A DNA stretch of 40,276 nucleotides from Phycisphaerae bacterium (GTDB taxonomy: Bacteria > Planctomycetota > Phycisphaerae > Phycisphaerales > SM1A02), in contig PAHO01000009.1 of assembly GCA_002705085.1 (NCBI GenBank), positions 1 through 40,276 of the forward strand. The letters are read 5' to 3'. This document shows positions 1 to 8,095 of this stretch, one piece after another. A model generated the notes under the pieces. That model was not told the DNA's origin, did no database searches, and saw nothing but the letters and a program-made list of their open reading frames with translations. A program made the position numbers and the translations under genes. Positions within the stretch are counted from its first letter, which is position 1; each line of letters starts with the position of its first letter.

Positions 1-699
1 GGGCCCGACGCCGGTTGGACAGAATGGAAGAGCGCCACGGTGGATCCTGTTGCACCTGATGTCCCCAATCGAATGACGGTTTGGCATGCTGACCAGCGCT
101 TGACCGTCTGGCACGAAGGTGAACCTATTCTTGAATTGCCTTACGACTGGTCCGCGCGGGAGCGGTTGGGCTTTTCTCGGAAGCGTTTGGTCACCAGTGA
201 TGAACTCAATACCCTCCGGCAGGGCGACACTCCAAGTACGGGGGATCCCGTAGAAGCTCCAGTGGCCAAAAGTGCGGTGTTGAAGTTGGAATTTTCTGGT
301 GGGCCCTGCACACTTCAAGATGTGCAAGTCGCCCGGGATCTCTACCACCGGGCCCAGCGAAACAATGATCGCACCGACAGCAATCCTGCGCGCCCAGAAG
401 TTTTGGACCGGTGCAGTCCTACCGGATGGGGGTTTGGCACCCATCCTTCCAATCTGGCTGAACTGGGACCGGATCAATTCTTGATGATGGGCGACAACAG
501 TGGAGCATCCCACGACGGTCGGTTCTTGGGTGCCCCGTCACCGTTTGTGTCCACCATGGTTGACGAAACGCCATATGTAGTGCACCGAGATCTGTTGGTT
601 GGGCGCGCTTGGTGCGTTTATTTCCCTTGGCTTTTGCCGCTGGGAGGGGACGGTCCCACGTGGGTCCCAAATATTGGAGAACTCCGGCTGATTCGGTGA
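1..699 (+). CDS. lepB: Signal peptidase I, C-terminal part (cut by window start)
   Basis: The reading frame is open from base 1 to the TGA at 697-699, so the true start lies upstream and only 232 residues are visible. Signal peptidase I cleaves leader peptides from exported proteins at the outer face of the inner membrane. The supporting motif is MGDNSGASHDGR at about 150-161 of the visible part, which matches the conserved GDN..S.D(S/G)R box of S26 peptidases, followed by a typical HRDLLVGRAW stretch. The catalytic Ser and Lys boxes would lie upstream of the window. The roughly 150 residues before the motif are hydrophilic and resemble no core box, so this enzyme carries a long insert between the Lys box and the GDN box. 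That is longer than in E. coli-type enzymes. Assignment is confident; completeness cannot be judged. Confidence 0.85.
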   Translation, partial: GPDAGWTEWKSATVDPVAPDVPNRMTVWHADQRLTVWHEGEPILELPYDWSARERLGFSRKRLVTSDELNTLRQGDTPSTGDPVEAPVAKSAVLKLEFSGGPCTLQDVQVARDLYHRAQRNNDRTDSNPARPEVLDRCSPTGWGFGTHPSNLAELGPDQFLMMGDNSGASHDGRFLGAPSPFVSTMVDETPYVVHRDLLVGRAWCVYFPWLLPLGGDGPTWVPNIGELRLIR

Positions 700-816
700 A
701 GAGCGTGATGATTCCGGGCCAAGAGTTCAAAAATCTGGATTTTCTTGAATTCGCGCAAATCACCGTGGGAAGAGCACTTCCCGAGATCTCGGCGCACTCC
801 AACCGGCCCTCGCCAC

Positions 817-844
817 TTGCAGTGGGCGGGTGGCGAATTATCTT
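817..844 (+). promoter_or_regulatory. Possible promoter for the HU gene
   Basis: TTGCAG at 817-822 and TATCTT at 839-844 are separated by 16 bases and lie about 28 bases before the HU start codon. The spacing and both hexamers are compatible with a housekeeping sigma factor. This was found by eye only. Confidence 0.35.
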
Positions 845-871
845 TGCTTTCTCAGGGTGTGTGGAGAACCG

Positions 872-1216
872 ATGAACAAAACGGACATCATTGAACTTGT
901 GGCCACTGAGATGGACTGTTCCAAAGTCCAAGCAGGGAAAGCGGTGGAAGCGGTGATCAAATCGCTCCGCGAAGGCATCCTTGATGATGGTGGAGTCACG
1001 ATCACGGGCTTTGGCGCGTTCAACATCAAGAAACGCAAGCCTCGGACGGTGCGGAACCCTTCGACGGGGGATCCCATGACTATTCCGGCCCAGACGGTGG
1101 TGGATTTCAGAACGGCCCCAGCTTTTCGTGAAATGCTCGAGCGACCAGTAGTTGGCGCTCACATTGAAGTGAAGCCCGTCAACTCCGAGTATCCCGCAGA
1201 GTCCAACCCCGTCTGA
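872..1216 (+). CDS. hup: HU/IHF family DNA-binding protein
   Basis: This encodes a 114-residue histone-like protein that binds and bends DNA as a dimer. It begins MNKTDIIELVA, a standard HU start, and contains the family signature GFGAFNIKKRKPRTVRNPSTG around residues 46-66, including the RNP-TG tip of the DNA-binding arm. HU proteins are usually about 90 residues; here about 20 extra acidic or polar residues follow the core, from about residue 93 on. An in-frame start exists at 830, but ATG 872 has GGAG at 863-866 and matches the family N-terminus. The gene is convergent with leuS, whose stop codon lies one base beyond its own. Confidence 0.93.
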   Translation: MNKTDIIELVATEMDCSKVQAGKAVEAVIKSLREGILDDGGVTITGFGAFNIKKRKPRTVRNPSTGDPMTIPAQTVVDFRTAPAFREMLERPVVGAHIEVKPVNSEYPAESNPV

Positions 1217-1217
1217 A

Positions 1218-4031
1218 TCAATCTCCGGGGATCAGGTTCACGATCCGGCCGGGGACCAAAATCAGTTTTCGAATTTTGCGCCCTTCCAAGGCGGCCAGAA
1301 TTTTTTCGTCGGCCAGGACGATCTGTTTGACCGCTTCCTCATCGGCATCTGCTGGCATGGCGACTTTGCCTTTCATTTTGCCAGCGACTTGAACAGGCAG
1401 TTCGATGGTCTCGTCGATCAGCATGCTTTCGTCGTAGGTCGGCCACTTGGCGTGGATGATGCAGCCCGGAGTGCCGCAACGCTCTCGCAGCTCTTCGGCG
1501 ATGTGCGGTGCGAAAGGGCCCAGAAGTCGGGCGAACTGGTCCGCTTGGGCTTGGGTGAGTGCGGGCTGCTCTCCAGATGTTTTTCCCGCGAAGTTCACAA
1601 ACTCAATAAGAGCGGCAATCGCCGTGTTGTTGGCCAGTCGCTCGATGTCATCCCCAACTTTGGCAATGGTGCGGTGCAACTGCTGTTCGATGGCTTCATG
1701 CATTTCGGATCGGAGCTTTGGCTCCCCGGATGTTTCATCGATCAGCAGACGCCAAGCTCGCTGCAGGAAGCGATAAACGCCGACGATGTCACGCGTGTTC
1801 CATGGTTTGGAGGCATCCAATGGGCCCATGTACATCTCATACAGGCGGAAAGTGTCCGCGCCGAACTCCGCGATCACATCATCGGGGTTCACCACATTGC
1901 GAAGGCTCTTGCTCATTTTGGCCACGATGCGGCGGACTGGCTCTCCAGTGTCTTTGGCAACGAAGTTCTCTTCGGAGGTTTCGTCGACCTCATCGGTGGG
2001 AACCAATTGACCATTTTCACGTTGGAAGGCGAAAGCCGTCAGCAAACCTTGGTGGAAGAGTTTTTGGAACGGTTCGCTGGTGGGCAGATGGCCAAGATCA
2101 AACAGAATTTTGTGCCAGAAGCGGGCGTACAGCAGGTGCAGCGTGGCATGCTCCGCGCCGCCGACGTACAGGTCGACGCCGCCGTTCAGCCAGAACGCTT
2201 TGGCCTCTTCGGAAATGAAGGCTTGGTCGTTCTTGGGGTCGCAGTAGCGAATCCAGTACCAGCACGAACCTGCCCAGCCTGGCATGGTGTTGGTTTCTCG
2301 GGTGACCGGGGTGTCCGGCGGCAAACGCTCCGGTGAGACACCGGCGGCACCGGCGGTGGTTTGCACCCAATCGGTCGCCTTGGCCAAGAGCGGTTGTGGC
2401 TCGTCCGAGACCACCGGTTCGTAGTCGGCCAAGTCGGGAAGTTCAACGGGCAGTCCCGCATCCGATACGGGGTGGCAGTTTCCCTCGGGGTCGAATACGA
2501 CGGGGAAGGGTTCGCCCCAATAGCGCTGCCGAGAAAACAACCAGTCCCGCAATCGGTACGTCACTCGGCGTTCGCCACAGTCGTGCTGCACCAGCCAATC
2601 AATCATCTTGGCCTTGGCCTCGGCGGTGTGGAGGCCATCCAAACTGAGGGCGTCACAAGCACTGTTGATGGCCAGGCCATGTTCGGTGAAGCAACCTTCG
2701 TGCTCGGAGCCGTCTTCGGGGGCCACCACGGTTTTGATCTCAATGCCAAACTTGGTGGCAAATGCGTGGTCGCGATCATCGTGGCCGGGGACGGCCATGA
2801 TGGCGCCGGTGCCATAGCCCATCAGCACATAATCGGCGACCCAGATGGGCACCAACGCGCCGCTGACCGGATGAATCCCGTGGATTCCCAGTGCGACCCC
2901 AGTTTTGTCTTGATCATCAGCTTGGCGTTCTCGCTCCGATCGATGGGCTGCCGCTTCGCAGTAGGCCTTCACTTTGGGATTGTCGGTTCGCTGGACCAGC
3001 GGGTGTTCGGGCGCAACGACCAAAAACGTTGCCCCAAAGAGGGTGTCGGGCCTGGTGGTGAACACCTCGAGCGTCTGGTCGTCGTGACCATCCACTTCGA
3101 AGCGGATGGCGGCACCTTCGGAGCGACCAATCCATTCGCGTTGTTGGACTTTCGTCGAATGGGGCCAGTCGAGGGTGTCTAGGTCGTTGGCAAGACGGTC
3201 AGCAAAAGAGGTGATGCGGAACATCCACTGCTTCAGTGGCTTGCGGACCACGGGGTGGCCGCCACGTTCAGACTTGCCGTCAATAACTTCTTCGTTGGCC
3301 AGTGCGGTTCCGAGGGCGGGGCACCAGTTCACCACTTGCTCGGAGAGGTAGGCCAAGCGTTGGTTGTCCACCACTTTTCGTTGGGCGGAAGCTTCAAGTG
3401 TGTTCCACTCCAAGCCAGCGGGCAGGGACTCTGGTGTGGCGATGGTTTGCCCATCGGTGCTCAGTTCGCCGGTGGCCAGTGCTTCTTCAAGTGCTTTGAT
3501 TGGAGTGGCTTTTCCGGTGCGGGGATCACAGAAACTTTCGTAGGCCTGCAGCCAAATCCACTGTGTCCATCGGTAGTAATCGGTATCAATGGTGGCCACT
3601 TCGCGTGACCAGTCGTAGCAGAAGCCAAAAGACTTCAGCTGGCGGCGATAGGTGTCGATGGCCGTACGGGTGGTGGTGGCTGGATGCACGCCAGTTTGGA
3701 TGGCGTACTGTTCGGCTGGCAGGCCAAAGGCGTCCCAGCCCATGGGGTGCAGCACTGCTTCACCATTCATCCGCCGGAATCGACAGATGATGTCGGTGCC
3801 GATGTAACCCAAGGGGTGTCCCACATGGAGCCCTTTCCCAGAGGGATACGGAAACATGTCGAGGCAGTAGAACTTCTTTTGGCTGGGATCAAAGCCAGGT
3901 TCCCCGGGATTGGGAACGTTGTGTACGTTCTCTTCCTCCCACCTTTTTTGCCGCCGGGCTTCGATGTCCTGAGCGAGAGCGCCGTCGTAGCGGAACGCTG
4001 TCGTTTGATTCGCATGTGAGTCTTCGGCCAT
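1218..4031 (-). CDS. leuS: Leucyl-tRNA synthetase
   Basis: This is a 937-residue class Ia aminoacyl-tRNA synthetase that charges tRNA-Leu in the cytoplasm. The HIGH-type motif is HVGHPLGY at about 69-76, after PYPSGKG. The CP1 editing domain shows TRPDTLFG near 325 and GYGTGAIMAVPGHDDRD near 404-422, the hydrolytic pocket that removes mischarged amino acids. The KMSKS loop is intact at about 705-709, followed by RNVVNPDD. A C-terminal anticodon-binding and tRNA-interacting region follows. It is somewhat longer than the E. coli enzyme (860). It lies 61 bases downstream of folC on the same strand. Upstream of the ATG is TAGGAT (4041-4046), which could be a weak ribosome site or a -10 box. Confidence 0.98.
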   Translation of the reverse strand: MAEDSHANQTTAFRYDGALAQDIEARRQKRWEEENVHNVPNPGEPGFDPSQKKFYCLDMFPYPSGKGLHVGHPLGYIGTDIICRFRRMNGEAVLHPMGWDAFGLPAEQYAIQTGVHPATTTRTAIDTYRRQLKSFGFCYDWSREVATIDTDYYRWTQWIWLQAYESFCDPRTGKATPIKALEEALATGELSTDGQTIATPESLPAGLEWNTLEASAQRKVVDNQRLAYLSEQVVNWCPALGTALANEEVIDGKSERGGHPVVRKPLKQWMFRITSFADRLANDLDTLDWPHSTKVQQREWIGRSEGAAIRFEVDGHDDQTLEVFTTRPDTLFGATFLVVAPEHPLVQRTDNPKVKAYCEAAAHRSERERQADDQDKTGVALGIHGIHPVSGALVPIWVADYVLMGYGTGAIMAVPGHDDRDHAFATKFGIEIKTVVAPEDGSEHEGCFTEHGLAINSACDALSLDGLHTAEAKAKMIDWLVQHDCGERRVTYRLRDWLFSRQRYWGEPFPVVFDPEGNCHPVSDAGLPVELPDLADYEPVVSDEPQPLLAKATDWVQTTAGAAGVSPERLPPDTPVTRETNTMPGWAGSCWYWIRYCDPKNDQAFISEEAKAFWLNGGVDLYVGGAEHATLHLLYARFWHKILFDLGHLPTSEPFQKLFHQGLLTAFAFQRENGQLVPTDEVDETSEENFVAKDTGEPVRRIVAKMSKSLRNVVNPDDVIAEFGADTFRLYEMYMGPLDASKPWNTRDIVGVYRFLQRAWRLLIDETSGEPKLRSEMHEAIEQQLHRTIAKVGDDIERLANNTAIAALIEFVNFAGKTSGEQPALTQAQADQFARLLGPFAPHIAEELRERCGTPGCIIHAKWPTYDESMLIDETIELPVQVAGKMKGKVAMPADADEEAVKQIVLADEKILAALEGRKIRKLILVPGRIVNLIPGD

Positions 4032-4040
4032 GGGGCAAGA

Positions 4041-4046
4041 ATCCTA
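4041..4046 (-). promoter_or_regulatory. TANNNT box (TAGGAT) 9 bases before leuS
   Basis: Read on the minus strand, TAGGAT ends 9 bases before the leuS ATG. It may be a -10 element giving a very short leader, or its AGGA may be a poorly spaced ribosome site. The two readings cannot be separated from sequence. Confidence 0.25.
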
Positions 4047-4092
4047 AACACCCTGCTTGATGCTGTCGCCTGAGGGCTTCAGGCCGGCTGGG

Positions 4093-5493
4093 TCAGGAAG
4101 GAGTGGCCGCAGCCTCTTTGGCCGCGCGGCGGTCGGCCAACCATTGTTTGGCTTCTCCGGCCAAGTAGTACGAGCCAATCACGCAGATGATGTCATCTCG
4201 GCCAACCGCTTTCGAGGCTTCCAACAACGCCGTGGGAAGGTCGTCTGCCACCTGACTCATTTTGCCCGACAGTTCTTGGAATCGTCTCTGCAGGTCACGA
4301 GGGTCGGCCGCTCTGGGGTTGGACTTGGCTTTGGTGAAGAAGAATTTGTCGCCTCCGCGAGACGCTTCGGTCAGGATGCCGTCGATGTCTTTGTCTTCAC
4401 AGCATCCGATCACGCAGACCATGGAGTCAAACGGGATGTGTCCGCCAATAGATCGGATAAATGCTCCAATCGCGCTGGGGTTGTGCGCGCCGTCGCCAAT
4501 GATGCGTGGTGCGGGGTGAATCAATTCCATGCGGCCTGGGAAGTCGGTTTTGGCCAAGTTCTCCAGCATGCCTTGTTCGTCCCCTTTGAATTCGCTTTGA
4601 CGAAGTTCATCGACCACCGCGATGGCCAAGCCGGTATTGATCGCTTGGTGTTCACCGGGGGCGGGGGCGGGAATATGCATGTATTGACGGTCGTCTCGAA
4701 TCACGCAGATGCGGCAATGTGACCCTCGATCATCTTCGGTTCCAAAGCGCCGGCTGAACTCGATTTCACGACCGAGGACAAAAAGGTCACACCCAACTTT
4801 TTTGGCCTGGGCTTCGAGGACTTCAAGGGCTTCTGGTTCCTGCGGAAGGGTGAAGCAGGGCGCGCCTGATTTCATGATGCCCGCTTTTTCGGCCGCAATT
4901 TTTTCCAAGCTGTTGCCAAGGATTGGCGCGTGGTCGATGTCAAGTTTGGTGATGATGGTGAGCACCGGCTGAATGATGTTCGTGCAGTCGAGTCGCCCCC
5001 CCATGCCCACTTCGATCACTGCAAGATCGACCGCTTCTGCTTCGAAGTGCACGAAGGCGGCGGCGGTAATGGCTTCAAAGAACGTGGGTTCCAAGTCAAT
5101 GCTGTGAGCGGCTTCAGCGACTTTTGTAATGACATCGCCGAAAGCAGTCTTGTCAATGTGCAAACCGCCAACGGAGATGCGTTCACGGACGTCAATCAAG
5201 TGGGGGCTGGTGTAACGGCCTACGGTGTATCCAATCCCGCGCATCATGTTGTCGACCATGTGCGAGACCGAGCCCTTGCCGTTGGTTCCGGCCACGTGAA
5301 TACACCGCACGCTGTTCTGCGGATTGCCCAAAGCTTGCATCAGCTTCTGCATACGCTCGAGCTTCATTTCAATGGCCGAGAACCGGCGGAGGCGGGTTTT
5401 TTCAAAATCCACCAATTGGTTCAACCACCGCTTGGCGCCTTGGAATCCCTTGGGCATGGCCGGCGATCCGTCTCGTGTGCTGGAGTCAGGCAT
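4093..5493 (-). CDS. folC: Bifunctional folylpolyglutamate synthase / dihydrofolate synthase
   Basis: This is a 466-residue Mur-ligase-type enzyme that joins glutamate to dihydropteroate and extends folate polyglutamate tails using ATP. The ATP-binding loop HVAGTNGKGSV is at about 66-76, followed by TSPHL and then EVGMGGRLDCTN near 162-173, the typical FolC order. A C-terminal GAHNPSA motif marks the Mur-ligase third domain. Length is close to the family's usual 420-460. The first Met at 5493 is used; Met-14 is an alternative, and neither has a Shine-Dalgarno sequence. A TACACT box ends 9 bases before the chosen start. It is divergent from mgtE (84-base gap) and probably co-transcribed with leuS. 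Confidence 0.96.
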   Translation of the reverse strand: MPDSSTRDGSPAMPKGFQGAKRWLNQLVDFEKTRLRRFSAIEMKLERMQKLMQALGNPQNSVRCIHVAGTNGKGSVSHMVDNMMRGIGYTVGRYTSPHLIDVRERISVGGLHIDKTAFGDVITKVAEAAHSIDLEPTFFEAITAAAFVHFEAEAVDLAVIEVGMGGRLDCTNIIQPVLTIITKLDIDHAPILGNSLEKIAAEKAGIMKSGAPCFTLPQEPEALEVLEAQAKKVGCDLFVLGREIEFSRRFGTEDDRGSHCRICVIRDDRQYMHIPAPAPGEHQAINTGLAIAVVDELRQSEFKGDEQGMLENLAKTDFPGRMELIHPAPRIIGDGAHNPSAIGAFIRSIGGHIPFDSMVCVIGCCEDKDIDGILTEASRGGDKFFFTKAKSNPRAADPRDLQRRFQELSGKMSQVADDLPTALLEASKAVGRDDIICVIGSYYLAGEAKQWLADRRAAKEAAATPS

Positions 5494-5502
5494 AGAAGAA
5501 AC

Positions 5503-5508
5503 AGTGTA
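5503..5508 (-). promoter_or_regulatory. TANNNT box (TACACT) 9 bases before folC
   Basis: On the minus strand GGTACACT lies 9 bases before the folC ATG. No Shine-Dalgarno sequence is present, which fits a -10 element driving a nearly leaderless transcript. No convincing -35 box was seen. Confidence 0.4.
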
Positions 5509-5562
5509 CCGAGACCAAGCCCTGCGTCACTACTTTGATCGAATTGCGACAGTTGCACCCGA

Positions 5563-5568
5563 TATCAT
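5563..5568 (+). promoter_or_regulatory. TANNNT box (TATCAT) 9 bases before mgtE
   Basis: GATATCAT ends 9 bases before the mgtE ATG, and no Shine-Dalgarno sequence lies between them. It fits a -10 element with a very short leader. TTGCGA at 5544-5549 is too close (13 bases) to be a standard -35 box. Confidence 0.4.
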
Positions 5569-5577
5569 GCCCACGAG

Positions 5578-7026
5578 ATGGCTGAAAACCACGATCCATT
5601 CCAAGAGAGGCCTTCATTGCCTCGTGTGATCAACGAGCAGGAGGAGTCCCAGCGCTTGGAAGCTCTCGCTCGGGAGCACACGGAGCCGCAAGCCTTGGCG
5701 GAGGCGATGGCGGAAGAGCGTGCGCCGGATGTGGCGGATGTTCTTGAAGATCGTCCTGATTCGGCGGCTGAAGTGGTCGCTGAACTTGGGGTCGACGACG
5801 CCGCTGAGGTGCTCTCCCACATGGAGCTGTCGCTGGCCGCTGGTGTCTTGGAAGAGTTGATTGATGCCGATTTGATTCGGGAAGCGGCGGATTTGTTGGA
5901 AGGCATGGAGCCGGATGATGCGGCAGACCTTCTCAATGAACTTCGGCCTTCGGACCGCAACCAGATTTTTGTGGCCATGGATGTGGCAGTTTCTCGCCGT
6001 CTTCGAACGTTGTGTGCGTACGACGAAGACACCGCCGGTGGGATCATGAATCCTGATGCGCTGGCGTTGGAAGCAGGCCTTTCGGTCAGGCACTCTGTTG
6101 ACAAAATTCGAACTTGGGAAACATCCGAGCACGTGACGCACCTGCCATTGGTTGACGGCGAACAGCGTCTGCTTGGCATGCTTCCGTTGCGTCGGCTTTT
6201 GTTGGCTCCACTCGATTCGACGGTTGATGCGCTGGTTGATGAAACCTACGAGTCGCTTCCTGTGGAGCTGGACCAGGAGTCGGTCGCGGCGGCTTTTGAT
6301 CGACACGATTACGTGCTGATGCCGGTGGTTGACGATTTGGATCGTTTCCTGGGAATCATCACCGTGGATGATGTGATTGACATCATTCGTGAGGAGGCCA
6401 CCGAGGATGCCCAGAAGCAAGTGGGTGCAGGTGGCTATGAGGCGGTCTGGAGTACCGCGATTGAGAAATACCGGGGGAGAACGCCCTGGCTGATGGTCAG
6501 TGTGCTCAGTTTGATCCCTGCTCTTGGTGTCGTGGCATTGTTCGAAGAGACCATCGAGCGGGTGGCGGTGTTGGCCGTGCTGATGCCATTGGCCGCGGCC
6601 ATTACCGGAAACGCGGGTCACCAGGCTTTGGCCGTGACGTTGCGGGGGATCACCCTCAATGAGATGCGTCGGGTCCGAATTGGAAGACTGCTTCGTCGCG
6701 AATTGGTGGTTGGATTAAGCAGTGGACTTTCTTTGGGCTTGTTGGTCGTGGCTCTTCTGGGAGGGCTTGGTTGGCTGGCCCCCGGCTTGTTGATGGGGGG
6801 AGACAACTGGAAGTTGGGCAGCATTCTCGGACTGAGCATGACGGTCTCGTTGGGGATCGGCACCATCGCTGGGGTCTCAATTCCATTGTTGATGCGAAGA
6901 CTTGGATTTGACCCCGCCCAGTCTTCCGCCATCTTCTTGATCATGATCACCGATGCCATTGGGTTGTTGAGCTTTTTGGGTTTTGCGGCGCTCGGTTTGC
7001 AATGGTTGCTGGGGTCGGGGGCGTGA
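5578..7026 (+). CDS. mgtE: Magnesium transporter MgtE
   Basis: This is a 482-residue Mg2+ channel of the inner membrane. The N-terminal cytoplasmic domain, about residues 1-135, is acidic and helical (repeated ADVL, AAEVL and AADLL patterns), as in MgtE N domains that sense magnesium. Two CBS domains follow at about 140-265; the first begins after TAGGIMNPDA, the usual MgtE linker. Five membrane segments follow from about 295, with GNAGHQALAVTLRG in the pore region and DAIGLLSFLGFAAL near the end, matching the pore Asp of the family. The stop codon overlaps the GTG start of the next gene, so the two are translationally coupled. Length is standard. Confidence 0.96.
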   Translation: MAENHDPFQERPSLPRVINEQEESQRLEALAREHTEPQALAEAMAEERAPDVADVLEDRPDSAAEVVAELGVDDAAEVLSHMELSLAAGVLEELIDADLIREAADLLEGMEPDDAADLLNELRPSDRNQIFVAMDVAVSRRLRTLCAYDEDTAGGIMNPDALALEAGLSVRHSVDKIRTWETSEHVTHLPLVDGEQRLLGMLPLRRLLLAPLDSTVDALVDETYESLPVELDQESVAAAFDRHDYVLMPVVDDLDRFLGIITVDDVIDIIREEATEDAQKQVGAGGYEAVWSTAIEKYRGRTPWLMVSVLSLIPALGVVALFEETIERVAVLAVLMPLAAAITGNAGHQALAVTLRGITLNEMRRVRIGRLLRRELVVGLSSGLSLGLLVVALLGGLGWLAPGLLMGGDNWKLGSILGLSMTVSLGIGTIAGVSIPLLMRRLGFDPAQSSAIFLIMITDAIGLLSFLGFAALGLQWLLGSGA

Positions 7027-7562
7027 GCGCACCCGGTCGAGTTTTGATCGATCGCCGCCGCATAGCGGGTCGGGTCGACGCGATGGCAAGCGAGATTGAG
7101 CGAGAGTACAAGTCGTGTCGAGACGCGGTGTTGTTTGTGCCAGTGCTTGATGGTGCGTTGCTGTTCGCTGCGGATTTGATTCGGAGGCTCTCGCTGCCAT
7201 TGCAACTCGCCGGATTGGCGGCCAGCAGTTATCCCGGCGCGGCCACCACCAGCACCGGTCAAGTTGAACTCGGCCTGTTCCGAGTGGACGTTCAAGGTCG
7301 TCGTGTCCTGCTGTTGGATGACATTCTCGACACTGGCCAAACTTTGGCCACGGTCAAGGAGGCTTTACGACAGCGGGGGGCCCTCGAGGTCCGGTCCGCT
7401 GTTTTGCTCCGAAAACAGCGTGAGACTCCCCCGGTGGTGGAGGCTGATTTTGTCGGCTTTGAAGTGCCAGATTGCTTTGTGATCGGCTACGGACTTGATC
7501 ACGATGGTCGGTACCGAGAACTGCCTGACGTCAGGGTGTTGGATCAAGACAACATGATTTGA
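7023..7562 (+). CDS. hpt: Hypoxanthine phosphoribosyltransferase
   Basis: This is a 179-residue purine salvage enzyme that converts hypoxanthine or guanine plus PRPP to the nucleotide. The PRPP-binding loop VLLLDDILDTGQTL is at about 95-108, an upstream FVPVLDGALLFAADL matches the HPRT family, and the C-terminal VIGYGLDHDGRYRELPDV is the typical base-binding end. The chosen start is GTG 7023, which overlaps the mgtE stop as GTGA; an in-frame GTG at 7002 would lie inside mgtE. Coupling to mgtE suggests one transcript, although no functional link is obvious. The gene ends 14 bases before the convergent membrane-protein gene. Confidence 0.9.
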   Translation: MSAPGRVLIDRRRIAGRVDAMASEIEREYKSCRDAVLFVPVLDGALLFAADLIRRLSLPLQLAGLAASSYPGAATTSTGQVELGLFRVDVQGRRVLLLDDILDTGQTLATVKEALRQRGALEVRSAVLLRKQRETPPVVEADFVGFEVPDCFVIGYGLDHDGRYRELPDVRVLDQDNMI

Positions 7563-7576
7563 TGTTGATGGGGTGT

Positions 7577-8095
7577 TCAAGCCAGAGCGCTTGTTCCCGC
7601 CCAAGTCAGCCATCCCGTGATCGCCGCCAGCGTGGTGATGGTGCGGGTGGTTGAACATTGGTTCGAACAACACAAAAGTCCGAGTGTGGCCAAGAGCACT
7701 GCTTGCAGTCCAGCTCCCGTTTGGTTGGCGTACAACGTCAGTTGCCAACAGAGGATGAGCAGACAGGCCATCACGGTGATTGCTCGGGATTTGGCAAGGT
7801 CGATTTCGGTCTTGCTCTTCAAAACCACCACCAAGATGCCCCCGCCACACAACGCCAAAGTCAGCAGCGTCGACCCCAATGAAGTCAAAAAGTTGTGGTG
7901 AAGTTCACTGGGGATGGAGGCAACCATCTGCAGCGCTTCTCGAATTGCGGGAACCACCATTGTCCCGCTCATGCTTTCCATCTCGGCTTTGTGGGCCAGC
8001 CCCACCCAGCCGGTCAGGATCAACAGCATGACGGCCGAGGCGATGGGTGTGAGGACCGATCGGAATGGGTTGGGGTTCGAATTCACACGGCCCAT
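7577..8095 (-). CDS. Small integral membrane protein of unknown function
   Basis: I do not recognise the family. The 172-residue product has about four hydrophobic segments: roughly residues 15-31, 65-87, 106-122 and 128-140, with another weaker one near the C-terminus. That pattern fits an inner-membrane protein. It is translationally coupled to the MoxR ATPase: its ATG lies 13 bases inside the end of that gene, in another frame, and no Shine-Dalgarno sequence is visible. In many bacteria MoxR is followed by Bat or DUF58 proteins; none of their motifs is seen here. The pairing suggests, but does not prove, that it is a partner of the ATPase. Confidence 0.65.
   Translation of the reverse strand: MGRVNSNPNPFRSVLTPIASAVMLLILTGWVGLAHKAEMESMSGTMVVPAIREALQMVASIPSELHHNFLTSLGSTLLTLALCGGGILVVVLKSKTEIDLAKSRAITVMACLLILCWQLTLYANQTGAGLQAVLLATLGLLCCSNQCSTTRTITTLAAITGWLTWAGTSALA

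Noticed and set aside
419-1162. Open frame of 247 codons on the minus strand across the signal peptidase and HU genes
   Set aside because: It lies opposite two well-supported genes and shows no recognisable domain.
1389-2336. Open frame of 315 codons on the plus strand inside leuS
   Set aside because: LeuS is certain on the other strand; this frame has no domain features.
4068-4084. Perfect 6-base hairpin between folC and leuS considered as a terminator
   Set aside because: There is no T tract on either strand and the stem is short; it is left as an unassigned palindrome.
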